The position numbers and the translations under genes are program-made. Shown here piece by piece: positions 30,807-39,283 of a stretch of 56,208 nucleotides of DNA (position 1 is the first letter of the stretch; each line of letters begins with the position of its first letter). The notes beneath the pieces were generated by a model. It had not been told where the DNA came from. It did no database searches and worked only from the letters and a program-made list of their open reading frames with translations. The stretch comes from Sphingomonas albertensis (GTDB taxonomy: Bacteria > Pseudomonadota > Alphaproteobacteria > Sphingomonadales > Sphingomonadaceae), in assembly GCF_014358075.1 (NCBI RefSeq), contig NZ_JACONT010000028.1, positions 1 through 56,208 on the forward strand, in the 5' to 3' direction.

Positions 30807-33496
30807 CAAAATTCTGCCCGCACGCCGAACAACACGGTCCGGCCCCAGTAATTGATCTCGCCGAAGCGGTTCTCGTCGTCGTTATACGTGTAGAGATGCG
30901 CACCCGACAGGTTGATGCCCTCCAGGCTGAACGTCACCCGGTCGCTCGCCTTGACCGAGATATTACCGTCGAGCGATCCGAACGGCGCGGTGTAGACCGG
31001 CGCCTGCGTCGTGCTGCCGGTGCCCGACAGATACCGGTCGCGCCAGACGTACGACAGCCGCGTCGAGATCGGTCCCTTCTCGTAGAAGCCGCTGATGTTG
31101 GCGCTGTTCTTCGACAGCCCGATCAGCTCGTCGCGGATCGGCCGTGCGCCTGCGGTGTAGCTCGCCTTGACCGAGGTGTGCGTATAGGACGCCTGCACGC
31201 CGAGACCGTCGAACGGCGCCGGCAGGAAGGTGAAGACCTGGTTGTAGGCCGCCTCGACGCCGTACACCTTCGCGTCGCCGCCGTTGACCTGCGTCGAGAG
31301 CAACACCGTGCCGCGACCGGGGATGTCGATGTTGACGTTCTGCTGCGTGATATAGTCGTCCATCGCCTTGTAGAACACCGCGCCCGTCAGCGAGCCGGCG
31401 CGGTTGAAATACCATTCGAGCGATCCGTCGAACTGCGTGGCCAGGAACGGCACCAGCTGAGGATTGCCGCCGCCCGCGGTCGGCGCATCGGTCGATACGG
31501 TGATCCGTGGCGCGCTGTCGGTGACGTTCGGACGCGTCAGCACGCGGCTCGCGGCGAGGCGACCGACCAGATCGTGCGTCAGTTCGGCGCGCAGGTTGAA
31601 GCTCGGCAACCAGTTGTTGAACGTCTTGGGGAAGCTTGCCGGTGTCGCGACGCTACCGGTGGTCAGCGTACCGCTCGCGACCTGATCGGTGTGGACATAG
31701 CGGACGCCGAGATTGCCGGTGACCGGCACCGCGCCGACGTCGAAGCCGTAATCGGCGCGCGCATACGCACCCCAGATCTTCTCCTTCACGACGAACGACG
31801 AGCGTAGATCGCCCGCGGTCAGCGGCGACGCCTGCACCGCGGGGGTGAAGAACGCGTCGAGATAGGCCTGCGTGACGGGCACCAGGAACTGGCGCAGCGT
31901 ATTGCCGGACACGCCCTTCAGGAAATCGTCGTACGGCAATTGTTCGTAGGCGCCCGACCCGAGGCTCGACAGCGGGGTGTTGGCAGCCGGATTGACGTTG
32001 AAGTCGCGGCGGAAATAGTCGCGCTTGCGCCAGTGATATTCGCCGCCCGCCGCGAGCTTGGTGATGAAGCCGTCGAAATCATGCGCGACATCGGCGCGGG
32101 TGTAGAAATCCCAGTCCTTGCTGTCTTTCGGCGCGATGTTGAACTGGTACAGCTGGTAGTTGGCCGGGTTGGTCGCATCGGTCGTGGTCGTGAAGGTCGG
32201 GATCGTCTTGTAGCCGGCGGACGCGTCGTAGGTCAGCGGCGCGAAGAACATCGCGCGGCTGCGCACCGTGCCCTCGTTATAGTTCGGGTGATAGCTGTGG
32301 GCGCTCGACCAGTTGACTGTGCCCGAGGCGTGCCAGGCATCGGCATCCCAGGTCTGGCGCAGGCCGATGTTGAGCAGGTCGTGGCGGTTGAGGCTGTATT
32401 CGCGCGACGCCATGAATCGCACGTCGTTGATCGTCGCGGCGACCACCGTATCGCCGTCGAGCTTGACGCTGGACGGCACGATCACCGGGCGATGCCCCGC
32501 GACGCTCGCATCGTCGGGATAGATGTCGAGGCCGAATTCGTCATAGGCGACGTCGAGCCGGGTCGCGAGAATGTCGAGCGTGGTCTCGAACTCGGCATTC
32601 GGCTTCCACTGCGCGGAGACCATGCCCGAGATCCGCTTGCGATCCTCGGTCTCGATCGTCGGGCGCGTGCGGGTCGGCGTGTAGAGTCCGGTCGCGAGCC
32701 CCCCCGAGGCGGGCGCGGTGAACTTGTCCAGGTTCCAGCCGAAGTTCAGAAAGCGATCGTTGCGCACCGCCTTTTGCCAATATTGCGCGCCGGCCAGGAT
32801 GCCGAAGGTGCCGCTGGCGTTGGTCGCGCTGGTGATGACCGTCGCGTTCGGCTTCACCTTGTCGGTCTGGCCCGTATAGGTGCCGCGCAGATTGACCGTG
32901 GTCTTGTTGCCGACGTCGAGCGGGTGGAACGTCTTGACGTCGATATTCCCGCCCAGCGCACCCTCGGTCATGTTCGCGGTCGGCGTCTTTACGACGTCGA
33001 TGCTCGAGGTGAACTCGGCGGGCAGCATCTCGAAGCGAAACTGGCGACCGTTCGCACCGCCATTCTCGATCAGGTCGTTCAGCGCGACCGTGCTGCCGTT
33101 GAGCAGCGTGCTCTGGAACTGCGGCCCGAGCCCGCGGACGCTGACGTACAGACCCTCGCCGCGCGGACGGGTGATCGTCACGCCGGGGATCACCTGCAAC
33201 GCCTCGGCGACGTTCTGCGCGGGGAACTTGCCGATGTCGGTCGAATTGATCGAATCGACGCCGTAATCGGCACGCCGCTTCGTCTCGGTCGCGGCACGCA
33301 GGCTGCGCGCGTAACTGCCGGTGACGACGATCTCGCCATTCTCGTCGGTGCCGGTAGCGGGCTCGCCGGTCTTGTCCGGCGTGGCTGCGTTCGTCGGCAT
33401 CGCCGGGTCGACGCGGTCCTGCGCCTGCGCCGCAACCGCGCTCGAAACCAGGATCAGCGAACCCGATGCCCGAAGCAGGCTCTTGAACATACGCAT
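30806..33496 (-). CDS. TonB-dependent outer-membrane receptor (phosphoinositide locus)
   Basis: An 896-residue receptor. After a signal peptide (1-25, ending AQAQ) comes a TonB-box-like EIVVTGSYARSL, the plug with NVAEALQVIPGVTITRPRGE, and a 22-stranded barrel ending WGRTVLFGVRAEF with the terminal aromatic. It belongs to the large Caulobacter/Xanthomonas TonB receptor group (TIGR01782 type) used for complex organic substrates. Operon position with a phospholipase C and a phytase suggests uptake of inositol phosphates or similar. It diverges from the sucrose-locus lacI. Ligand is inferred from context only. Confidence 0.9.
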   Translation of the reverse strand: MRMFKSLLRASGSLILVSSAVAAQAQDRVDPAMPTNAATPDKTGEPATGTDENGEIVVTGSYARSLRAATETKRRADYGVDSINSTDIGKFPAQNVAEALQVIPGVTITRPRGEGLYVSVRGLGPQFQSTLLNGSTVALNDLIENGGANGRQFRFEMLPAEFTSSIDVVKTPTANMTEGALGGNIDVKTFHPLDVGNKTTVNLRGTYTGQTDKVKPNATVITSATNASGTFGILAGAQYWQKAVRNDRFLNFGWNLDKFTAPASGGLATGLYTPTRTRPTIETEDRKRISGMVSAQWKPNAEFETTLDILATRLDVAYDEFGLDIYPDDASVAGHRPVIVPSSVKLDGDTVVAATINDVRFMASREYSLNRHDLLNIGLRQTWDADAWHASGTVNWSSAHSYHPNYNEGTVRSRAMFFAPLTYDASAGYKTIPTFTTTTDATNPANYQLYQFNIAPKDSKDWDFYTRADVAHDFDGFITKLAAGGEYHWRKRDYFRRDFNVNPAANTPLSSLGSGAYEQLPYDDFLKGVSGNTLRQFLVPVTQAYLDAFFTPAVQASPLTAGDLRSSFVVKEKIWGAYARADYGFDVGAVPVTGNLGVRYVHTDQVASGTLTTGSVATPASFPKTFNNWLPSFNLRAELTHDLVGRLAASRVLTRPNVTDSAPRITVSTDAPTAGGGNPQLVPFLATQFDGSLEWYFNRAGSLTGAVFYKAMDDYITQQNVNIDIPGRGTVLLSTQVNGGDAKVYGVEAAYNQVFTFLPAPFDGLGVQASYTHTSVKASYTAGARPIRDELIGLSKNSANISGFYEKGPISTRLSYVWRDRYLSGTGSTTQAPVYTAPFGSLDGNISVKASDRVTFSLEGINLSGAHLYTYNDDENRFGEINYWGRTVLFGVRAEF

Positions 33497-33701
33497 CGCA
33501 ATAAGGTCCCCGGTGGCACCGTCGCCACGTCGGCGCCACTAGGTATCGTCAGCGTCATTTCCGCGAACGAACCGCGACACTCGTGTTACACGGCGTCATG
33601 TTTGGACACCGCGCACCGCGATCCTGCCCGCAATTGCCGCCCATGGGCGACGACTGTACGATGGCCCGCAGTGTCGCGACGACGAGGATCGACCCATCGC
33701 A

Positions 33702-34685
33702 ATGAAACTGGCCGATCTGGCCGTGCTCGCCGGCGTTTCGACCGCGACGGTATCGCGTGCGCTGGCCGGGCACAGCTCGGTCAATGCCAAGACGCAGGCA
33801 CGTATCCTCGCCTTGGCGCGCGAGCATGACGTGCGGCCCAACCAGCTCGCGCGCAACCTGCGGCTGAAGAGCACCGGGGCGATCGGCCTGGTCCTGCCGC
33901 TCGGGCACGCAAAAACGCAGCACCTGACCGACCCGTTCTTCCTGTCCTTGCTCGGCTTCCTCGCGGATCTGCTGGTCGAGCGCGGCTATGACATCCTGTT
34001 GTCGCGGGTCATTCCCGATGCCGACGACTGGCTGGAGCGCGTGGTCGACAGTGGGCGGATCGACGGGCTGTTGCTGGTCGGGCAGTCAGACCAGTTCGGT
34101 GTGATCGAGCGGGTCGCGCAACGCTATCGTCCGCTGGTCGTATGGGGCGCGCATCGCCCGGACCAGCATCATCTGACGATCGGATCGGACAATGTCGCGG
34201 GCGGTCGGATGGCGGCCGAGCATCTGATCGCGCAGGGCCGGCAGCAGCTCCTGTTCGTCGGCGACCCTGCCCCGCCCGAATTCGCGGACCGGCTGGCGGG
34301 GTTCGCCGCGGCGGCGCGCGACGCAGGCGTTGCGCACGACGTACTGGCGACGCCGATGATGCCCGAAGCGGTTCATGCGGCGGTGGCGGAGCATCTTGCG
34401 CGCGGCGGCGCTCCCGATGCGATCTTCGCGGCATCGGACGTCGCGGCGATGAGCGTGCTGCGCGCGCTGGCCGAGGCTGGGATCGACATTCCCGGCACGA
34501 CCGCGGTGGTCGGCTATGACGACGTGACGCTTGCCGCGCATACCTCGCCGTCGCTGACGACGATCCGCCAGGACCTGGCGATCGGTGCCGAACTGATGGT
34601 CGACCGCCTGCTGAAGCGGATCGCCGGGGAGCCGGCCGAGTCCGCGATCGTGCCACCCGTGCTCATTACGCGACAGTCCGGATAA
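33702..34685 (+). CDS. suxR: LacI-family regulator of sucrose utilisation (SuxR-like)
   Basis: A 327-residue LacI/GalR repressor. The N-terminal helix-turn-helix is MKLADLAVLAGVSTATVSRA with hinge RPNQLARNLRLKSTGAIGLV, followed by a sugar-binding core with ALVVWGAHRP-like and VVGYDDVTLAAHTSPSLTTI segments. It immediately precedes a TonB receptor, an amylosucrase and a sugar permease, in the order of Xanthomonas suxR-A-B-C parts. Two TGCAATCGATTGCA palindromes lie between its stop and suxA, its probable operators. The sugar inducer is inferred to be sucrose. Confidence 0.88.
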   Translation: MKLADLAVLAGVSTATVSRALAGHSSVNAKTQARILALAREHDVRPNQLARNLRLKSTGAIGLVLPLGHAKTQHLTDPFFLSLLGFLADLLVERGYDILLSRVIPDADDWLERVVDSGRIDGLLLVGQSDQFGVIERVAQRYRPLVVWGAHRPDQHHLTIGSDNVAGGRMAAEHLIAQGRQQLLFVGDPAPPEFADRLAGFAAAARDAGVAHDVLATPMMPEAVHAAVAEHLARGGAPDAIFAASDVAAMSVLRALAEAGIDIPGTTAVVGYDDVTLAAHTSPSLTTIRQDLAIGAELMVDRLLKRIAGEPAESAIVPPVLITRQSG

Positions 34686-34689
34686 ATCC

Positions 34690-34703
34690 TGCAATCGATT
34701 GTG
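34690..34703. promoter_or_regulatory. LacI operator O1 of suxA
   Basis: TGCAATCGATTGTG differs from the perfect 14-bp palindrome O2 at two positions. Its centre is 23 bp upstream of that of O2, about two helical turns. Confidence 0.7.
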
Positions 34704-34712
34704 AAATGCCAT

Positions 34713-34726
34713 TGCAATCGATTGCA
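34713..34726. promoter_or_regulatory. LacI operator O2 of suxA (perfect palindrome)
   Basis: TGCAATCGATTGCA is a perfect 14-bp palindrome with a central CG, typical of LacI-family sites. It lies 58 bp before the suxA ATG. Confidence 0.8.
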
Positions 34727-34783
34727 GGAATAGTAGGAGGCGATCCTTGGCTTCACAGAAAGCCGGCCCGCAGGGAGGATCGC

Positions 34784-37285
34784 ATGAAAGTACGTCACGT
34801 TTTGCTGGCTGGCATCGCCGCCGCTTCGTTCACAACCATGGCTTCGGCGCAGACCGCCGATCCGCAGGTCGATCCGGCTGCCGCCCCTGCCGGCGCGCCG
34901 GCTGACGCACCGCAGGACGACATCGTCGTGACCGCGGTCGCGCGCGGCACCAACCGGCTGAACACCTCGATCACGACCAGCTCGATCAATTCGGATGCGC
35001 TGGTCCAGCTCGCACCGCGCACCTCGGGCGAGCTGCTCCGCAACCTGCCCGGCATCCGGGTCGAGGCATCGGGCGGCGACGGCAACGCGAACATCTCGGT
35101 CCGCGGCCTGCCGGTCGCATCGGGCGGCTCGAAGTTCCTCCAGTTGCAGGAAGACGGCCTGCCGATCCTCGAGTTCGGCGACATCACCTTCGGCAACGCG
35201 GACAATTTCCTGCGCGCCGATTTTAACGTCCGGACGATCGAGTCGGTGCGCGGCGGCTCGGCCTCGACCTTCGCGTCGAACTCGCCCGGCGGCGTCATCA
35301 ACTTCATCTCGAAGACCGGCGAGCAGGAAGGCGGCGCGTTCCAGCTGACCAGCGGGCTGGACTACCGCGAATTCCGCGTCGATTTCGACCAGGGCGGCAA
35401 GCTGTCCGACACGCTGACCTATCATTTCGGCGGCTTCTACCGGATCGGCGACGGCCAGCGGCAGGTCGGTTACGACGGCGTGAAGGGCGGTCAGTTCAAG
35501 GCGAACATCACCAAGTCGTTCGGCAATGGCGGCTATGTCCGGCTGTACGGCAAGTATCTCGACGACCGCGCGATCGGCTATCTCCCGAACCCGGTGCAGG
35601 TGAGCGGCACGAACAGCGACCCGACCTACAGCAACCTCCCCAATTTCTCGATCAACAACGGCACGCTGCACAGCGGCAACATCCGCACCGTGCAGACGCT
35701 CGACGGCGACAACAAGCTCGTCACGCGCTCGATCCGCGACGGACAGCATCCCGTCGTCTATTCGGCGGGCCTCGAGACGCAGATCCCGGTCGCCGACGGC
35801 TGGAACATCGTCGAGCGGTTCCGCTATTCGGATATCTCGGGCGGCTTCACCTCGCCCTTCCCGTCTGCGGTGGATTCCGCGCAGACGATCGCCAACGGCC
35901 TCGGCGGTGCCGGCGCACAGCTGTTCTACGCCAGCGGATCGCAGAACGGCCAGCGGATCGCCAACCCGGCATCGCTCAACGGCAACGGCCTGCTCGCGAA
36001 CGTCGTGCTGTTCGACGTCGACCTGAAGAGCCTCAACAACATCACCAACGACATCCGCCTCAACGGGTCCGTCCCGCTCGGTTCGGGCACGCTGGCGATC
36101 ACCGGCGGCTTCTATGCCTCGCGCCAGGACATCAAGAGCGACTGGCTGTGGAACTCGTTCGTCCAGACCGTCGCCGACGATGGCCGTTCGGAACTGGTCG
36201 ACATCCGCACCGCGGCGGGCGTGCCGGTCACGCAGAACGGCGTCCCCGGCTATTCGGCGAGCGGCTTCGGCAATTGCTGCCGCCGGTCGTACGATCTCGA
36301 CTACACGACCTATGCACCGTTCGCGCAGCTCGGTCTGGAGATCGGCCGCTTCAACATCGACGGCTCGCTCCGCTACGACTTCGGCCGGGCCCGCGGCAGC
36401 GTCGCCGGTGCCGATCTCGGCGCGGGCTTCGGCAGCGGCATCACGACGTTCGACATCAACGGCGACGGCGTGATTTCGGCGGCCGAGCGCCAGGTCGCGG
36501 TGATCCCCAACGTCCGGTCGCCGCTCAACTACAACTACGACTATTTGTCCTACTCGGGCGGCGCGAATTATCGCCTGACCGACAGCACTGCGGTGTTCGC
36601 ACGCTACAGCCGCGGTGGACGCGCCAACGCCGATCGCCTGTTGTTCGGCCCGTCGATCAACACGACGACCGGCGGGCTGACCGACGAAAGCGCCGCGGTC
36701 GATTTCGTCCGCCAGCTCGAAGGTGGGTTCAAGTTCCGCCAGAACGGTCTCTCGCTCTACGCCACCGGCTTCTGGGCGCGCACCGAGGAGCAGAATTTCG
36801 AGGCGACGACGCAGCGCTTCTTCAACCGCGAATATGAGGCGAAGGGCGTCGAGCTCGAAGGCCGCATCGCACGCGGGCCGTTCTCGCTGTCGGCGGGCGG
36901 CACCTACACCGATGCCGAGATCACCAAGGACGTGCTCAACCCCGCAGTCGAGGGCAATCGCCCGCGTCGCCAGGCCAAGTTCATCTTCCAGGCGACCCCG
37001 CAGGTCGATGTCGGCCGTCTGACCGTCGGCGCGAACGTGATCGGCACCACCGACAGCTTCTCGCAGGACAACAACGTCCTCAAGATGCCCGGCTACACGC
37101 AGGTCAACGCGTTCGTGTCGGTCCGCCCGGCGGAGAACGTCACGCTGTCGGTCAACGGCAACAATCTGTTCGACGTGAAGGGCATTACCGAAGCCGAGGA
37201 AGGCGCGATCCCGACCAACGGTATCGTGCGGGCGCGCTCGATCACCGGCCGGACGATCTCCGCCGCGGTCCGCGTCGGCTTCTGA
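34784..37285 (+). CDS. suxA: TonB-dependent receptor for sucrose (SuxA-like)
   Basis: An 833-residue receptor. The signal peptide is residues 1-22 (ending ASA), with a TonB-box-like DDIVVTAVARGTN near residue 45. The plug includes SGELLRNLPGIRVEASGGDG and NISVRGLPV; the barrel ends RTISAAVRVGF with C-terminal Phe. AGGGAGG precedes the ATG. Tandem LacI operators lie upstream, and an amylosucrase gene follows by 8 bp. In Xanthomonas campestris the SuxA receptor imports sucrose across the outer membrane by TonB energy; this context supports the same role. Sequence alone gives only the receptor family. Confidence 0.88.
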   Translation: MKVRHVLLAGIAAASFTTMASAQTADPQVDPAAAPAGAPADAPQDDIVVTAVARGTNRLNTSITTSSINSDALVQLAPRTSGELLRNLPGIRVEASGGDGNANISVRGLPVASGGSKFLQLQEDGLPILEFGDITFGNADNFLRADFNVRTIESVRGGSASTFASNSPGGVINFISKTGEQEGGAFQLTSGLDYREFRVDFDQGGKLSDTLTYHFGGFYRIGDGQRQVGYDGVKGGQFKANITKSFGNGGYVRLYGKYLDDRAIGYLPNPVQVSGTNSDPTYSNLPNFSINNGTLHSGNIRTVQTLDGDNKLVTRSIRDGQHPVVYSAGLETQIPVADGWNIVERFRYSDISGGFTSPFPSAVDSAQTIANGLGGAGAQLFYASGSQNGQRIANPASLNGNGLLANVVLFDVDLKSLNNITNDIRLNGSVPLGSGTLAITGGFYASRQDIKSDWLWNSFVQTVADDGRSELVDIRTAAGVPVTQNGVPGYSASGFGNCCRRSYDLDYTTYAPFAQLGLEIGRFNIDGSLRYDFGRARGSVAGADLGAGFGSGITTFDINGDGVISAAERQVAVIPNVRSPLNYNYDYLSYSGGANYRLTDSTAVFARYSRGGRANADRLLFGPSINTTTGGLTDESAAVDFVRQLEGGFKFRQNGLSLYATGFWARTEEQNFEATTQRFFNREYEAKGVELEGRIARGPFSLSAGGTYTDAEITKDVLNPAVEGNRPRRQAKFIFQATPQVDVGRLTVGANVIGTTDSFSQDNNVLKMPGYTQVNAFVSVRPAENVTLSVNGNNLFDVKGITEAEEGAIPTNGIVRARSITGRTISAAVRVGF

Positions 37286-37293
37286 TCGGGCGG

Positions 37294-39102
37294 GTGAGCG
37301 TGACTTTATCCTCGACCGAACGCCGTCTCGACGCGCTCACCCCCCTATTCAAACGCCAGCTCGAACGGCTGTACGGCACCGATCGACTGGCGGCGCTCTG
37401 GCCGCGGATGGAGACGATCCTCCGTGACCGGGCGAGCGAACGGCCAGCGGCGATGGTCGCGCTCGATGAGGCGCGGCTGACCGATCCCGACTGGTTCGTC
37501 GCGCCCGACATGCTGGGCTATTCGACCTATGTCGATCGGTTCGCCGGCACGGTCGGCGGGCTGATCGACAAGGTCGACCATCTCGAATCGCTCGGGGTTC
37601 GGTATCTCCATTTGCTCGCGTTGCTGAAGGCGCGCGAGGTCGACAGCGACGGTGGCTTTGCGGTCGCGGACTATCTGGCGATCGAGCCGCGGCTGGGGAC
37701 GATGGGTGATGTCGAGCGGCTTGCCGCGCGGCTGCGCGAGGGGCGGATCAGCCTGTGCGTCGATCTTGCACTGAACCACACCGCCGACGATCATCGCTGG
37801 GCGCAGGCGGCGCGGGCGGGCGATCCCTATTACCGGGCCTTCTATCACGTCGTGAGCGAGGACGAGGCGCAGGCGTATGAAGCCGCCCTCCCCCAGGTGT
37901 TTCCGACGACCGCGCCAGGAAACTTCACGGCGGTGCCTGCAATGGGCGGGCAGGTCTGGACGACCTTCTATCCGTTCCAATGGGATCTGAACTGGTCGAA
38001 TCCCGAGGTGATGCTGGCGATCGTCGACACGATGCTGCGGCTGGCGAACCACGGTTTCGAGGCGTTCCGGCTCGATTCGATCGCATTCCTGTGGAAGCAG
38101 GTCGGCACCGATTGCCGCAACCGGCCCGAGGCACATTTCATCGTCCGGGCCTTGCGCGCCGCGCTCGACATCGTCGCGCCCGCGACGCTGCTGAAGGCCG
38201 AGGCTATCGTGCCGACCGCGCTGGTGCCGCCGTATTTCGGGGCTGACGAGGGCAGCGACTGGGATGGCGGGTTCGAGCCCGAATGCCATCTGGTCTACAA
38301 TAATTCGCTGATGGTGGCGGGCTGGGTGGCGTTGGCCGAGCAGTCGGCCACCCTGCCCCACGCAATCGTCGAGGCGAGCGGCGGCCTCCCGCGCGGCGCC
38401 AACTGGCTGAGCTACGCGCGCTGCCACGACGATATCGGCTGGGGCGCGGTGATCGGCGACCTGGCCGGGATCGATCCGGACCCGGTCGCGCGATTGAAAG
38501 TGGCGGCGCGCTTCCTCGAAGGCGGCGATGGCAGCTGGGCGCGCGGGGCACCGTTCCAGTCGGACGGCTCGGTGCTGCACGGCTCGAACGGGACGATGGC
38601 GTCACTGGCGGGGCTCGAAGCGGCGGCGGACGACGATGCGCGCGAGATGGCGTTTCGGCGGATCGCGCTGCTCAATGCGCTGTCGATCGCGAGTGGTGGT
38701 CTGGCGACGACGTACATGGGCGACGAGGCTGGGCTGTTGAACGACGCGAGTTATCTGGGCGATCCGGAGCGCGCGCATGAAGGGCGCTGGCTGCACCGGC
38801 CGGAGATGGATTGGACGGCGCTCGATGGTCCTACCGCGCGGCGGATCGGTGGCGATCTGGAAGCGCTGCGGGCGGCGCGGATCGCGAGTGGCGGTGCGGG
38901 GTCGCCGGTGGCGATCGCGACGGGCTCGCCCGCGCTGCTCGGGATCGGCTGTGGCAGCGACCGGGTGTTCCTGAACTTCTCCGACGCTGCCGTGCAGGTC
39001 GAAGGTTTGGCAGGGTGGCAGGATCGGTTGTCCGAACAGCCTTGCGGTGCCACCCTCACTGTCGAGCCATGGGGCGTCATCTGGGCGGGGCCTGCAGCGT
39101 GA
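37294..39102 (+). CDS. suxB: Amylosucrase, GH13 subfamily 4 (SuxB-like)
   Basis: A 602-residue cytosolic or periplasmic-less GH13 enzyme (no signal peptide) that splits sucrose, releasing fructose and transferring glucose. Signature regions are MLGYSTYVDRFAGTVGGLID, LCVDLALNHTADDHRWA and WDLNWSNPEVM. The catalytic triad fits Asp261 (FRLDSIAF, nucleophile), Glu303 (LLKAEAIVP, acid/base) and Asp379 (RCHDDIGW). Length and motifs match amylosucrase rather than sucrose phosphorylase. It begins with GTG, 8 bp after suxA. A repeat A copy separates it from suxC. Products could be alpha-glucan or just hexoses. Confidence 0.9.
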   Translation: MSVTLSSTERRLDALTPLFKRQLERLYGTDRLAALWPRMETILRDRASERPAAMVALDEARLTDPDWFVAPDMLGYSTYVDRFAGTVGGLIDKVDHLESLGVRYLHLLALLKAREVDSDGGFAVADYLAIEPRLGTMGDVERLAARLREGRISLCVDLALNHTADDHRWAQAARAGDPYYRAFYHVVSEDEAQAYEAALPQVFPTTAPGNFTAVPAMGGQVWTTFYPFQWDLNWSNPEVMLAIVDTMLRLANHGFEAFRLDSIAFLWKQVGTDCRNRPEAHFIVRALRAALDIVAPATLLKAEAIVPTALVPPYFGADEGSDWDGGFEPECHLVYNNSLMVAGWVALAEQSATLPHAIVEASGGLPRGANWLSYARCHDDIGWGAVIGDLAGIDPDPVARLKVAARFLEGGDGSWARGAPFQSDGSVLHGSNGTMASLAGLEAAADDDAREMAFRRIALLNALSIASGGLATTYMGDEAGLLNDASYLGDPERAHEGRWLHRPEMDWTALDGPTARRIGGDLEALRAARIASGGAGSPVAIATGSPALLGIGCGSDRVFLNFSDAAVQVEGLAGWQDRLSEQPCGATLTVEPWGVIWAGPAA

Positions 39103-39117
39103 GCATGCAATTTCACA

Positions 39118-39241
39118 ATCCTCCCCCGCAAGGGGGAGGTGGCAGGCATAGCCTGACGGAGGGGGAGGTAAGGAGGAACCGCTGTTTCGTGTCCTCCCCC
39201 TCCGTCGCCTTCGGCGCCACCTCCCCCTGGCGGGGGAGGAT
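39118..39241. repeat. Dispersed palindromic repeat A inside the sux operon
   Basis: A 124-bp copy starts 15 bp after the suxB stop and ends 42 bp before the suxC ATG. Outer arms are ATCCTCCCCCGCAAGGGGGA and CCCCCTGGCGGGGGAGGAT. The left inner stem is CAGGC-ATA-GCCTG; the right is GGCGCC-like around TTCG. Confidence 0.8.
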
Positions 39242-39283
39242 CGATCGGTTCGCGCCGGACCATCGCGTACAAGGGGCAGGACA

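Noticed and set aside
34784..37285. Two TonB receptor genes flanking lacI as a recent duplication
   Set aside because: The receptors differ in length and plug sequence and belong to different subgroups; only the general barrel plan is shared.
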